A DNA stretch of 64,000 nt from Timema cristinae (GCA_039000515.1 JBCFYV010011135.1:31029876-31093875), one strand, 5' to 3'; numbered from the stretch's first letter, positions 9,965 through 25,000 are shown. Program-made: numbers and translations. The notes: generated by a model not told the origin, from the sequence alone.

Positions 9965-12900
9965 GAGGTGTAAATCTAGAATGCATCACCCTGTGATTCA
10001 TCTTTGAAAGAATCCGATTATTTTATAAAACTCATATATAGCTCAGAGCTAAAGAGACGGAGATACGGACAGCAGAAACCATGACGGCTCTAAATATATT
10101 CCATTCACGGTAGGAATTACTCTCTGAAAGGTCTTTTTTCCTACCAATATCCTACTATATAATATATTTATGGTAAGGGAAAAGGCCTTTCAGAAGTCAA
10201 TTCCTACCGTGAACAGACATTATGTAGAAGCCGGAAAACCATTGGCTGATGAAACCTGTTGCAGCTCCTTGAAGTATTATTTTTCTCCTGCCTCTCTGTT
10301 GGCTGAGTAAACAATTTTCAATTAATGAGAAGATAGCAAGCCCACCGTGGCCTTTCCGTTTTGAATCATATTCGAAGAAAAACACCTTATATAGGTGTCG
10401 AAATGGGAATTATCCGAACATGTTTACACCACACTTTTCAAAACACTTTGAATGAATCCGAAAGGAATTAAACATTCTAACAGATCGACACCCCATGAGC
10501 TCAGATTCTGATAAATACGATCGACCGAAAATTCTACAAGTTCGGTTTGTGATAAGATTTCAAATATGTGTTATAACACAATATCTTTGTAACAAACTCA
10601 AATGGCTCAGAGCTAAAGAGACGGAGTTACGGACGAAATGATCACTGTTCTAATCAGCTCTACTCCATATATATTTTACTTTTTAATCACTCAGTTTTTG
10701 TCATAATTCTGATCCAATGGATATTTCAGAATTAATAGAATAGTATGGAAATTTTTTTGGTGCCAAAATACCTGAAAATTTTTCAATAATCGTCCAGGCC
10801 TTTCATAGCAGAAACCATAACGGCTTTACATCTGTAGAAGCCGGAAAACCACTAGCGATTATATTCCCCTTATAGCTTAGAAAATATTGTTCATCAGCGA
10901 GTGTTAAAAGTCGATCGATCTGCCCTCTATATATGTACAAGCTAACTACTCAATCGTTGTACTTAGATGGCACCACGTGCAGTTTTAACACGCGCTGATG
11001 AAACCTGTTGCAGCTCCTTGAAGTATTATTTTTCTCCTGCCTCTTTGTTGGCTGAGTAAACAAAAACATAAGGCCTTTTCAATTAATGAGAAGATAGCAA
11101 GCCCACCGTGGCCTTTCCGTTTTGAATCATATTCGAAGAAAAACACCTTATATAGGTGTAGAAATGGGAATTATCCGAACATGTTTACACCACACTTTTC
11201 AAAACACTTTGAAAGAATCCGAATGGAACTAAACATTTTATCAGATCGACACCCTATGATTCGTCTTGAGCTCAGATTCTGATAAATACGATCGAACGAA
11301 GATTTTACAAGTTCAGTTTGTGATAACATTTCAAATATGTGTTATAACATAAGATTATTATAATAAACTCAAATAGCTCAGAGCTAAAGAGACGGAGTTA
11401 CGGACGAAATGATCACTGTTCTAATCAGCTCTACTCCATATATATTTTACTTTTTAATCGCTCAGTTTTTGTCATAATTCTGATCAAATTAATATTTCAG
11501 AATTATTAGAATATTATGGAAATTTTTTTGGTGCCAAAATACCTGAAAACTTTTTCAATAATCGTCCAGGGCTTTCACAGCAGAAACCATGACGGCTCTA
11601 CATATGTAGAAGCCGGAAAACCATTAGCGATTATATTCCGTTTATAGCTTAGAAAATATTGTTCATCAGCGAGTGTTAAAAGTCGATCGATCTGCCCTCT
11701 ATATATGTACAAGCTAACTACTCAATCGTTGTACTTAGATGGCACCACGTGCAGTTTTAACACGCGCTAATGAAACCTGTTGCAGCTCCTTGAAGTATTA
11801 TTTTTCGTCCGCCTCTTTGTTGGCTGAATAAACAAAAACTTAAGGCCTTTTCTATTAATGAGAAGATAGCAAGCACACCGTGGTCTTTCTGTTTTGAATC
11901 ATATTTGAAGAAAAACACCTTATATAGGTGTAGAAATGGGAATTATCCGAACATGTTTACACCACACTTTTCAAAACACTTTGAAAGAATCCGAATGGAA
12001 CTAAACATTTTATCAGATCGACACCCTATGATTCGTCTTGAGCTCAGATTCTGATAAATACGATCGAACGAAGATTTTACAAGTTCAGTTTGTGATAACA
12101 TTTCAAATATGTGTTATAACATAAGATTATTATAACAAACTCAAATAGCTCAGAGCTAAAGAGACGGAGTTACGGACGAAATGATCACTGTTCTAATCAC
12201 CTCTAATCCATATACATTTTACTTTTTAATCGCTCAGTTTTTGTCATAATTCTGATCAAATTGATATTTCAGAATTATTAGAAAATTATGGAAATTTTTT
12301 TGGTGCCAAAATACCTGAAAACTTTTTCAATAATCGTCCAGGCCTTTCACAGCAGAAACCATGACGGCTCTACATATGTAGAAGCCGGAAAACAATTAGC
12401 GATTATATTCCGTTTATAGCTTAGAAAATATTGTTCATCAGCGAGTGTTAAAAGTCGATCGATCTGCCCTCTATATATGTACAAGCTAACTACTCAATCG
12501 TTGTACTTAGATGGCACCACGTGCAGTTTTAACACGCGCTGATGAAACCTGTTGCAGCTCCTTGAAGTATTATTTTTCGTCCGCCTCTATGTTGGCTGAG
12601 TAAACAAAAACATAAGGCCTTTTCTATTAATGAGAAGATAGCAAGCACACCGTGGTCTTTCTGTTTTGAATCATATTTGAAGAAAAACACCTTATATAGG
12701 TGTAGAAATGGGAGTTATCCGAACATGTTTACACCCCCTAAAAACAATGAACGATTATATTCCCCTTATAGCTTAGAAAATATTATTCATCAGCGCGTGT
12801 TAAAAGTCGATCGATCTGCCCTCTATATATTTACAACCAAACTACTCAATCGTTATTCTCAGATGTCACCAAATGCAGTATGATTACAAATATATGTCTT
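9965..12900 (+). repeat. Tandem repeats with about 775-bp period, 3.5-4 copies
   Basis: The landmark AGAGCTAAAGAGACGGAG occurs at about 10045, 10611, 11378 and 12154, and CTGTTGCAGCTCCTTGAAG at about 10253, 11003, 11773 and 12548. The two complete central units are about 770 bp and highly similar. The first copy is rearranged. Each unit carries an internal inverted pair (ATCAGCGAGTGTTAAAA and TTTTAACACGCGCTGAT). No long reading frame is conserved. Confidence 0.88.
10104..10213. repeat. Hairpin-forming inverted repeat in the first about-775-bp unit
   Basis: The left arm (10104-10142) starts TTCACGGTAGGAATT and runs into CTGAAAGGTC. The right arm (10173-10213) reads AAGGCCTTTCAGAAGTCAATTCCTACCGTGAA. 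The arms pair over about 38 bp with a loop of about 30 AT-rich bases. Confidence 0.8.
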
Positions 12901-13259
12901 ATACCTCATCTAATGTCTCAAACTTAATTGGGCTAGAACAAACAAATATTAGCTCAGATTCATTTTACTTTTTATCAATCAATCAGTTTGTTAGATTCAT
13001 TTGTTCAAAATTGATATTATGAATTACGATAATAGATTTCGTGTTTTTTGTTGTCGAATAATACCAGAAAAAACATTTTTAAGTAACTTTGAAGGTCATT
13101 TTCCTCTCCCCGAATTTGTTTCATTAGTATTTTATCTTTCTTAAATTATTAACAATCATATACACAACAGAACATAATCAAAATAATACAAATTTCTCCA
13201 CCCTTCAAGGCTTCTTCAAAACAACCTACTCCGAGTAAAAATAATTTACAGTTAATTGA

Positions 13260-14900
13260 CAGCTCCTAGATGTATATAGTGAATATATTCCATTTATAGT
13301 TTAGCCAAATATAAACAGGAGCGGGTTTTAAATCATTTTAGATCTATTTTTACTGCCCTCTATTTATGTACAATCAAACCACTCATAGAAATCGTTGTTC
13401 ATAGATGTCACCATATATAGTTTTAACACATTGTTGAAACTTGTAACATATTCAAGTGTTATGTTTCGATCGGGTCATTGTTAGCTAATTAAACAAACAT
13501 AAAAATTGTGTAAACAAAATGCAGTTTTAATTTTCCGCCGATTTTACGTTTGGAATCCACACGTAAGCCTGGCGGAGAAACCCTAGTCCTGTCGAACTGA
13601 CCCGGAGACTCCCTCGATACCTAACCACTCCCCCCTTCTCTCTCGTTGTTTCGCAACCCCTCCCTCAGCTTTCACTCCACGGATTTCTTTTCTCCATCCC
13701 CTTCACCCCCGCGTCTCGCGGGGGGAACTTCCATTCCCACCGGTGCAAGAATTTTTATTTTTTCCCCTTCTCTTGTTTCTCACACCCTGTGAGCCAAAAA
13801 TCACCCACAGGGTGAAGTTTATTTTATTTTCACACCAGGGTTACGTATGAGAATGTCAGCGTAGCCCCAGTGTAGCACCCCAACTCTTTTTCTGACCGTC
13901 TCCGGCGGTTCTCCCGACCGGGGTCAAGATTAAATTACTTGATAAGTTCACCAGCTTCATTTCCTACATGTTTATCTACGTCTGGTCACCCATCCTTTCA
14001 TGTTTTCTACTCTGTCGTTCACCTTATATGTATAAATGTATATATTTTAAGGTCCTTGTCGACCACATACTGGCGATAGGACGGGTATTTTTTTTAGTTA
14101 ATTTTCCTGTCTGCATAACCCATTTACACCTATAATCAGCCCACCAGGCCGACAAAGGTTTTCATGTTTAACGTTTATTTTTGTTTCTATGTCGCTTAAC
14201 GTCCGAGAGCCCTTCGGGGTTGGTGTTTGTGATATATATGTTAGCTGTATTAAATGTTTATACATGTTATTATATCTATTCATTGCTACAAAAATAAAAA
14301 TCCTATCAAACAAACAATCAAAATGAAGTAATTTTATTCTGGTGTAATATTTTTCAAACTATAATTTAAACGCTACTTTATACACGTGTCGTAAATATTT
14401 AAGACACGGTTCTCAACACGCTTGGTATGAATTATATATTGAATTTTATGTTCAACATCTATTGATTCCAGTGAATATTTTACATGTCTATTATTAACTA
14501 AACATTCATATGTTTATTTTTATAGAATACTGATATTATTATAATTCAAATGGCTCAGAACAAAAGTGTTTGAGAAATGAAAGTAACTATGTTCCAAGCT
14601 ACCTACTTCACTTTGAATATATTGTTATCGAAATAACCAGATATATATTATGGTTTCTCTGATTGGAATCACATTAATAGTATTCCATTTATAAATTCAG
14701 CGACTCTTTCCATCAGCGGTAATTAAAATACTTTCAATTGTTTTGATTGTCCACTATCGATGAAAAGACAAATTACTCATTCAAGATGCTGCAACAAATT
14801 CTACTTCATACTATGGTTAAAAGAGTTCTCTATCATATTTAAATTGAGTTAGTGCTGCCATCTGTCAGAAAATCATGAGAACTTTCTAATACACTTTAGA
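13260..14900. repeat. Diverged relatives of the about-775-bp repeat and a GC-richer island
   Basis: 13260-13510 and about 14520-14830 resemble parts of the 775-bp unit (TATTCCATTTATAGTTTAG, then CTGCCCTCTATTTATGTAC). Between them 13540-13960 is markedly more GC-rich than its surroundings and pyrimidine-rich. It looks like the untranslated end of some retroelement, but no reverse transcriptase is seen. Identity of the island is unknown. Confidence 0.45.
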
Positions 14901-15517
14901 CACAGTGGTAGGTATACAGCATGTTAGCTGTCACGAGAAGAAAAAAGATTAGGAATGAAGTTAGCCAGGAAAGACACTGTGAGGTGGACCAAGGAGTAGA
15001 TTTGAGTGTGCGAGTGAGAGGAGAAGAATAGAAGTGATTAAAGGAGGAAGAATGGTGGAAGGATAAAGGAAGATGAAGGCATGGTGATAATTTTTTACAA
15101 ATAATTTATTTCTATATCATATAAAGTTTGAAGATTTTGCTGTTATTTTTTGTTTTCTCATGAATGGATATTAAGTATTCCTTTTTTCATTTACTTAATT
15201 ATATTTGAGAACGCAGTATATAAACTATATTATTCCGTTTGAAATAATTGTCTATGTTAGGTATTCTACACGTTAGCGCCTGCGAGGTATACGTTTAGCA
15301 ACACTTAGTTGTAAGACTTGAAGGCAGCCCGCAGCAATTAAAGGGGTTCTTTACTAACAGATGAAACCAATAAGTTTTTTTGTTTTTTTAGTTGAGATCC
15401 CATTTCCACACACGACATTTCAAACTGATACATTAAATTAGATACTCATTTTCAAGACATAATGAAAAACAAATATATATTATTATTATTAAGTAGGTTT
15501 TTTTCTACATCCATTAC

Positions 15518-15772
15518 TATTTCCAGGCTGTGGTCTATTTTGTTATTCAAGCCATATATTTTCCAATACCGGCCTGCTAGGCCTGTCGTAGTTACAAATG
15601 ACTTATAATCTATCTTAAGACTAAGAAAGGCACAACATCCAGTCCTCCGACCATTAATTCATCACTGTGAAAGGGTAAGCCCACATTTCACCAATGATAC
15701 ATTTTTCAGCTATGCTGGGAATCAAAACCGGGACCCTTATTTCAGTAACTAAGGTGTCAGATCACAAGGTTA
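15518..15772 (-). mobile_element. tRNA-like SINE, family C
   Basis: On the minus strand the head includes a B-box-like CCCGGTTTTGATTCCCAGC, followed by CTTTCACAGTGATGAATTAA and GGACTGGATGTTGTGCC. The 3' part ends near GGAAATAGTAATGGATGTAG. It is a reverse-orientation relative of 2690-2870 and shares its head type with 37965-38140. Confidence 0.6.
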
Positions 15773-15900
15773 TATATAGTGATAGAAAAAAAATCTAATA
15801 AAAAAATTTGGACACCAAAATATGTTTTTAAAAAACTTTATATCTATATAAAACATAACAAAAAAAAAACAGTGATAAGAGATTCATTTAGATTTATTTA

Positions 15901-16050
15901 TCAAAACCCTTCGATTGTTCCGTTCATCCTGAAGTCACAGTTGGCGACAATGACCCCGTGACTCTCCCTGGCGACTGCATTCACACCTGGCCACGCCCCT
16001 TTCTCCTTCCGGGTTCGATGACCTCTATGCTGCAGTCCATCAACCTGTTG
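15901..16050 (-). CDS. Ggt: GGT minus copy, exon G (last exon)
   Basis: Acceptor TTGTTGATCCAG, then [11 protein letters not shown] aligned to EYVKGLEEIGH of the plus copy, ending with [13 protein letters not shown] and TGA (15901-15903). The 29-residue tail aligns without gaps to the shifted frame of the plus copy (SNADFRRGGIVAGF). An AATAAA-like signal on the minus strand follows within 10 bp of the stop. Confidence 0.8.
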   Translation of the reverse strand, partial: QQVDGLQHRGHRTRKEKGAWPGVNAVARESHGVIVANCDFRMNGTIEGF

Positions 16051-19000
16051 CTGGATCAACAAACAGAACAATGGGTGGGTTTATTATCACTCAAAGGAGG
16101 GTGTAACCCAATAATTAAAACCATGACAAGGACACTTTGTCGGTAATATTCATGAGATGGGCGCTCTTATAGGACTAGCTGATCCAGTAAACTAGTTTGG
16201 GACACTATCCTTAAGGCGGGGTGCTAGTGAGCGCGAGTTTAGTGCGTTAATTTTGCAGTTTTTATAGAACAAACATCTTTTGGCCAAAATAAATCAAATA
16301 TTTCTTCTATAGAAACATAGAGTTTTGTTTTCTGCACATGCTAATCTCAACAGTTGTTGAATATATGTCATGAGCATGGCAGCATTTGGTGACAAACTTT
16401 TTAAATAAAGAGAAAAGTTTGTCACCAAATGCCGACATGCTCATGACAGATATTCAACAACTGTTGATTTTAGCATGTGCAGAAACCAAAACACTATGTT
16501 TCTATAGAAGAAATATTTGATTTAATTTGGCCAAAAGATGTTTGTGCTATAAAAACGGCAAAAATACTGCCCTAAACTTGCGCTCACTAGCACTCCACCT
16601 TAATAACAATTACGTCACAGAATAAGGCGCATGCGTGGACGTGAAATCCATTAAAAAAAAAAATTAAGTGTAAAATCTATGTAAAATTCGCCATTACTGT
16701 TTTGTTAGCAATTTGTCGTTTATTTTAAGGAAGAAGTTTAGTTAGATTTTCTAGATTTTACTTCTTATAACATGGTTTATCTATAAAATAATAGATTTAG
16801 TTACATTTAATTGAATTTGATGTGAGTGAATTGATTAATTAACATGACGCGATAGAGAATGCGTTGTGTTTCAAATCTTTTAGTTCACGGTACTAACGCC
16901 ATGAGCGCTAGCGATGTGGTTCTACTTGCCAACATTAGAGTTGCATTTCTATATTTATCTCTTTTCTATGGTAATTTTTAAAAGGGCAACCGACAGTTAA
17001 GGAACTTGTCTACCTGTAACATCACAACAGGTTACGTTTTTTCAGTGAGTTTTAAAGATATAACCTTGAAATAAAAAACCACAAATCCTAAGATAATTTT
17101 AAAAATAGTTTATATTGTCACAAAATTGTTATTTTTATCTTGAAATAGGTTTTTTATAGACGTATTTTTTAAAAATAAATCTTGTACAACTCAGGATATT
17201 TGCCTTGGTCACGGATATGTACTGTAGGAGTTTTCCTGCCACGAGGTAGATTAAAAAAAATCCGTTGTAGCAAATGTCTATCTATAGCAAGAAACTAGAA
17301 AAAGATATTTTTTTTAAAAGCAAGTGTATGTTTTCAAAGTGCAAATAGTATATGGAGTGTGTAAACTCGTCAGAGGAAGAGGGGAAGTATTATCAGTAGA
17401 TAAACAAGAGGCCTCGTATGGTGAACTGCTCATTTTCTTCCCTCTCTATTTCACCCCCAAGGCACAACAAAATGCAATGACCCCGGGGTTACATGAACGA
17501 TGGATTCACCGACACACACTCGCTGGACACGCTGTCCCATACACTTATAAGTGATCACCTTGGCCCACTTCCTTGAACGCTAGCCCGGACACGCTGGTCC
17601 ACCCACTTGTCTAACCTCGATTTTCGACGGAAGCTCCTTTGGCTATCGCCGACCGAGTATAAATAGTGGTCACAGCTAATAGTTTGGCACCCTCCATTTA
17701 TTGAATATAGGGTTAGACATGTCCCTTTTAATCGACCTGGCAGTAAGACTAGTCGCATACCTGCTAAACAAGGAAGGAAATAGTGAGAACAAAGAGTGCA
17801 GCTAGGGTAAACTAACGAGAAGATTGCCGGCCCCGCTGTCAGTCACTAATCTCGTTACAATACAGTTAGTTACCAGTGATTAAATTAATGCATAGTTTAT
17901 GCATTGTCTGTAAGATGTTCACAGATATTACAAAACTATTGGAAAAAATTATAGTTTTATACCATTTATAATAAAGTTAGGGCTACGCCATTCTGTAAGA
18001 AGGTATATCTTAAGGCCGTGCCTACCCATAAATGCACGGTTCTAAACAAAAGAATTTAAAACAAAATATATTTAATAATTCAACATTGTTGTTTTTTATT
18101 TATTTTAGTAACATATCTGGGCATCTTTCATAGTTCTTATGGAATTTTCAAACCATGCTAAAAATAGTTATTGAAATATTTTCATTAAAATGTTTCCATT
18201 TCAATGCATTTTAAATGGGAAAACAAAAATTATTAATGGATTTATTTATTTTATTTGTACAATTAAGCTAGAGTGTTTGTTTATAACATATTATTTAATG
18301 AATAATTTCTTTTTCTTTTCAGACATATTTTTTAATTTGGGTTAGCTTCAATAATAACGACGATATTGAGCTCTAACGACTCCCAAGTCGACTCTCTAGT
18401 CAAAATACATGGTTTTAAATACAACTTTTCCTTCTGCAACTAGTTGTCATAGCTGATAATAGGTGCCGTTAGTATGATCATTACCCATTTACAAGCTAGT
18501 ATAATTTTGCAAGCGTTGGCTAACCTGCTGTATCGGAATGCAGGCGGCAATGGAGGGTTAAACTAATCTCTGTGACCTTCTTGAGTCAAAGAAACATTAA
18601 TACCATGTACGTTAGGATAAGAAGGGCCAATGTCCAATTATGAAAATTTGCGTAATTAAATATAAACAATTAAACATCTTAATATATTCAGTAACTAAAA
18701 TACTCACAAAATCTTCCTGCTGTGTGAATAAATATAGTTGGTCCCTACTTACTTCAATGAGAGTATTACTCTAGTGATACATTATTTTCAAAGAAAAAAC
18801 CACACGCTTCTCCATACACAAAGTTTTATGACATTAGCCCTTATTTAACTGAGACAGTAAAACATGTAAAATTCTTCACTCTTATCTTATATTCTTTCTT
18901 GAGTTTTCTCATTCTTTAGCACTACACGTTGTAATAATAAGTGTTAATATTCAAAGTAAATGAAAACTACTGTACATTGAATTTTTAATCCACTATTATA

Positions 19001-22000
19001 ATAAATAAAAATAAACATTCCTGCTCATATCAAACATAGTTATTTTAAATAAAGTTTGGTCTAAATGTAATTTGGAGACGTTCTCAGTATAATTTTATAT
19101 ACTAGTTTTTATTTTACGGTCTAGGATTTGACTCTCATTGGACTTTGGAATAAGTTATTTTTCAAAAAGTTAATGAACGAAGTTTTTGGTAGTCAAGATG
19201 TGAAAATGTTAATTTTATTTTATTAGCGTGTTAAATGTGATTACTTTTAATTTGAACCTGTTGCATTCTCGCAGTTTGTGCGCTCGTTTTGGAAGAAATG
19301 TATCGAATCCCGAACAATAAGTACCCACGGTGATTACTTTTTATATAACTAACAATATGTGACCTTTTTGCTTTCGAACAAAATCCAATGGATTGTATAA
19401 ATTTTGAGGTGGAGAAGTATTTACAAAATATTATTTTATATCCTTGTGAATAACAAGTTTATGAAGAAAGGGCGCACAAAGAAAATCAAAGATATAATTG
19501 ATTATTTAACTTTTTGTAGTAAAGGGTAAGTTTTTTTTTAATGGTATGCATATTACTGGCGCTTAGGCTATCTGTATCTACTAATTTAAGTACAATGGAT
19601 GAGCAGCGATACTATTTTATTTACTGTAGAAATAATATCAAAATTAAGATACAAATAAATACTTCTATATAACAATGCAGCGATTATTCTGATATTTCAA
19701 GTACTTTTTTTTTAAAGAAAAGCTCTTAGCTGAAAGTAAATGTTACTAACACTCTGTAACGCACTTATTGTATGTTCAAAATCTCTTGTGCCTTGGCCGA
19801 GTTCGTATCACGCTAGTACTAAGTAATTTCAACCTAACAGGGAATCGAACTAGTCAAGTTATTGAGCTGATTAATTTACGCACTCAGTGCTCAGTCATAG
19901 CACTTTAGCAATATTGACCACGACATGAAGCCGATGATAAGTAAATATATATTTAAAACCATTAAAATTAATGAACTTTTGTGTTCCCTATGCCATAAAG
20001 TAAGTAAGTAAGTAAGTATTTGATACCCGACCGCCTCTGTTGTATAGTGGTCAGATTTACTGGCTTCAGATACTGAAGTCCCAAGTTCGATCCCCAGTGC
20101 CCCTAATTCTGTCTGTGAAGCAGTGGGTCTGAAATGGAACCAAAATCAACCTCGTGAGGACAAATGAGGAGATAATTGAATGAATAAGTAGCGCTACAGT
20201 CTAGAAAACTGAGATAGAAGTCTGGAGGGCTCGTTGTGCTAACCACATGGCACCCTCAGCTTGAAAATGTTGGCCCTATCTTTGCCAACATACGGCAGCC
20301 TCTCGATTGGTATAGCCTTGCAGGCTGACACCATGGAGATATTACTCAAGTTAAACTCTACCAATAGGATAAAAAATTATTCCCAAAAATATTTATTTCT
20401 GGAAAATTGTGTAAATCCTATAGATGTTTGAAAACTGTAAACACCGTATTAAATAACAGATACCCACTTCAGTGGCTGAGTGGTCTAAGGTGTCATTAGT
20501 GTTAAATTGGCCTGCTGATAGCTGAGCACTTGGGGTGCAAATCCTGGTCGAGTCTATTGAGGGTAGTTTTTCCTAAATTGTTTCCCCATCTTCCAAAATA
20601 AAAATGCTGGTAGATAGCCTCTCAAATGCTTCTTTCCTCATTACCACCCAATTAGATTATCATATATGCGTATAACATGAACAGGTAGTATGACGTGGTA
20701 ATATCCGTAATAAAAATAACAGATATATTTATAGTCAAAATTGTTATAGTCTTCGAAATGAAACTGCTTTTAAAATATGTTATTGCCTCCTTAGCCTTTA
20801 AATTTTAAAAATTAGCCAAAGCACAGTGGCCAAATTTAGCACATTAAATTTTAGTTATTTTTTATTTTACCTGCTTACTAATAAACTCAAATAAATGGTA
20901 CGACAAAATCGTAGGCTACATACTCAGTCGTATAGGTTATTTATTATAGTTAGTGACAAAATCTTCAATAATAAGTTATCTCTAATTTTACCTTAAATAA
21001 ATTTTTCTCTGATAAATAAGTGTACATTATTATTTATCACTACCCTCACCAGATATTTATTTGAAAAAATTTCAATAGTGGTATAACAGCATTAACCTGG
21101 AGTCACGTGACACTTTGATATGCTAATTACTCAAAATGGGTACGGGTACAAAACTTTTTCTTTGTGGTACAAAACGGTACAAAACTAGTACAAAACTTTG
21201 GCATCAAAAAATTCAAAAGTGGTACAACAGAATTAACCTGGAGTCACCACTTTGATATGCTAATTACTGAAAATGAGTACGGGTACAAAACTTTTTCTTT
21301 GTGGTACAAAACGGTACAGAACTAGTACAAAACTTTGGCATGAAAAATTCAAAAGTGGTATAACAGAATTAACCTGGAGTCACCACTTTGATATGCTAAT
21401 TACTCAAAATGGGTACGGGTACAAAACTTTTTCTTTGTGGTACAAAACGGTACAAAACTAGTACAAAACTTTGGCATCAAAAAATTCAAAAGTGGTACAA
21501 CAGAATTAACCTGGAGTCACCACTTTGATATGCTAATTACTGAAAATGAGTACGGGTACAAAACTTATTTGTGTTACAAAACTATTACAAAACTTTGGCA
21601 TCAAAAAAGTTCAAATCAAAAGGGGTACAACCGCATTTACTTGAGTACGTGGAGTACTCACTTTGATATGCTAATTACTCAAAACGGGTACGGGTACAAT
21701 ACTTTTTCTTTCTGGTACAAAACGGTACAAAACTAGTACAAAACTTTGGCATCAAAAAAAGTTCAAAATTAAAAAGTAGTACAACTGCATTAACCTAGAG
21801 TCACCACTTTGATATGCTAATTACTCAAAATGGGTACGGGTACAAAACTTTTCTTTGTGGTACAAAACGGTACAAAACTAGTACAAAACTTTGGCATCAA
21901 AAAAAGTTCAAAATTAAAAAGTAGTACAACTGCATTAACCTAGAGTCACCACTTTGATATGCTAATTACTCAAAACGGGTACGGGTACAAAATGGTACAA

Positions 22001-25000
22001 AACTAGTACTAAACTTTGGCATCAAAAGGTTCTAAATTCAAAAGTGGTACTACAGGTTAATGGACATTTAGCTGACTGGAATGAATAAGCTAATTTTTCT
22101 GCTCTAGAGTGTGATTGTATCTTGACGTTATGTCTCCCCACGTTTAGTCAAACTTGGTCGCCTACACACTTTACGGTCCGGCACTACACTTCTTATCTCT
22201 CTCAATTCTTGGAAAAAAGTTTGCTTGCTGCCTTTACTGATTACCGGTCGTGGTCGCCAGTCTCCCAATTGTTTAAACAAACCAGTAGTTCTGCCAACCT
22301 GATGACTGGAATCCACCAGTTTGTATAACGTTAGCAACGCCATCTATTTTAGAGCTGAAAGTTCAACACGCCGCCAGGGAGGGTAGGCAGGGCCTTAAAC
22401 CAGAGTACACAAACATAACACAAAATAAATTTTTGCCTTTTTTCTGGTTACGTCAATTGGCCTCCATGCCCTCGAAACCATCTCGTATCAACTGTGGCTC
22501 GGAAACTTCAAACTTACCCTAAGAAGTCCCTGCTCGTAGTACAAGATATTTGGGACAAGCTGGTGATGTATCCTCCTGGCATCGATTGCTTCCTTCAGAC
22601 CTTGACCAAGCCACAAGTACCGTGAACATACCTGAGTAAGAGAAGATAAGGCTATGTCAAAATTATATGTCCATCAAACGACAGAAGAAAAACACATATA
22701 TTACCTTTATATTAAATTTCGAGTGTAGGGCACACGAGAAAAGATTTTTTTTTTCTTTACTTTTTATAGCAAAAACATTAATTGGCCAAATATCTGTCAT
22801 GAGCATAGCGGCCATTAGATGAGAAACTTTTTAAACGAAGAGAAAAAGTTGTCATTAAATTTCAGGACACCCTCGAAAAATATTCATCAGATTTTGATAT
22901 CATCGTGTAAAGAAAATTAAACTCTATGTTTTTAATGAAGCAAGACTTTATTTATTTAGACCAAAAAAAGTGTTTTGCTATAAAAAAAGTGCAAAAATAC
23001 TGACAACTCACACCCTCTACATTCTTAACTTAAGCTACAATATCCAGGCCAGATCGGGTATTAGCTATCCAGTTATCAGAGACATACTATCAATGATAGG
23101 TCTCTTCCTAAATTTTACAGGTTCCAAAATTAGTATTTCCGTTCTCTATCCCAAATTTAATTTGATCCCAACCTAAACTTAACCAATCCTAAAAATATAA
23201 TACAGAAAATAAAATATCCATGAATAAAATGTTAACATACGCAGTTAATAAAAATAATAAATCAACCCCACCTCTTCGATATTCTACATTAAATCTATAA
23301 ACTGACAGTACGCTGCTGGATACGAGACGAACCGGGAATGCTCACTTTCTTTCTCTTTTTATCCCGATGTGAGCAGATAGTTTTCAGATTATAGACTGCA
23401 CTAATAAATAAGAGATTAATAGTTTTTTATTTTCCTTAATGGGAGACAAGTACCAACCAGTGTGACAGACGTGACGGTCTTGTCGTCTCCGGATGCTCCT
23501 ATGACTAATCTAACGTCCCCCGATCGGTCTGTGAAGATTGTAGGCACCAGGGAAGAGAGGGGCCTCTTTCCGGGCTCTATGTAGTTGTTGGGGAAAGGAG
23601 TGAACTCCTCTGACGTATCAGAGTTGGGCAGACTGAAGTCTGCCATGTGGTCGTTGAGAATAAGGCCAGTGCTGTTGGACATCTTACCGCAACCGAATCT
23701 GTGGAGCGTCAAGTTCTACATTATGCCATACATTCAAAATTCCTACGGGCCGTATGCGAAAATTGACTAAAAGGATGCTAAATGGACCCTAGCGTGGTTT
23801 TACTTGTGTCATCATAGGTCAAAAGGAGGATCTTTAGTGTGCTAGGGATCACACTATCAGTCCACTAAGCCTTCATTAACGTTCTTGCATACCGCCCGTT
23901 GTGTAAACAACTAAAAAGTTTAAGCTTCGTAACATAAAAACCACTGGTAACGCTAATTTTGAAGTTCTCAGTCTGGTGGTTGCTATTCCAACAGAAATCG
24001 TCTCGATACCAAGGTGATAGAGTCTCACTCAATTAGTCTACATGCATTCTGAATGTTGTCTTCTACAGACAGGAAGATACGTTATTGTGTATTTAGTGTT
24101 TCCAATCAGGATGCTATGAAGTGTATGATGATTAACACTTTACAAACTGAATAAGGAAGCTTCCTATGTAGCTGAGATATTGCAAATCAGTTGTTGCACT
24201 TAGGTTAGATATTGACAACACCTTTACCAGTACACAAATTTATCATTCACAGGAATGAACAAAAAACTATTCTTTATAAGTATATATATTTATAATATCA
24301 TAAACATAGTTTAAAAGCTTACTTCCTCCACTCAGAGAAGACCACATGTTTCGGTTGATCGTTAAAAGCTAAATGCCCGGGAAAAGAAAGGTAACTGGTA
24401 TAGGAGCGTAGAATAGATATTTGTGAGTAAAATTAAGTAATTTAATGGGGTTTCACAACACAAATTGTATTGTCATTTGTATTTTCTTTCGCTCCTGTTT
24501 TTTTTTTTATCCTACTACCAAACATCTCCAACTACTTGTATTTTGGAGTTTACAAATTTTCGATCGAATATCCTAGTACCTTAATCAACTAAGGCTCATT
24601 TAGTTCTCACATTCTTTGATAAGTATGTACACTCCATTAAACCTTAAAGGTAACAGACAAATCTTGGTGGATTACACTATGCCATAATATAAACGTCCAA
24701 GGTAGCCTTTCTACCATTCAGGGTAAACGAATTGTACACGCGTTAGTCTTCTTCCAATACTATCTCTCTCTTTCTCTCTCTCTCTGAGAGAAAATAAAAT
24801 CCTAGCGTTAAGTTTTTCAATGCCCCTTGACATACTCTGAGTTGATCGAACTAGTGACAGCAACGGCGTCTCCATTAGGAGCCAGGATGCTGACGTGTGT
24901 AGCTCCCCTGTCTCCGATCTGGGACATCCGTAGGCCATAGTTCGCTGTGTTTACTATTGTTCCGTAGTCGTCAATACGGGACCGGATGTGGCGGGCATAT

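Noticed and set aside
17555..17758. Opposing open frames around a TATA-like motif at 17.66 kb
   Set aside because: No recognisable protein on either strand; kept only as a note on a GC-richer island.
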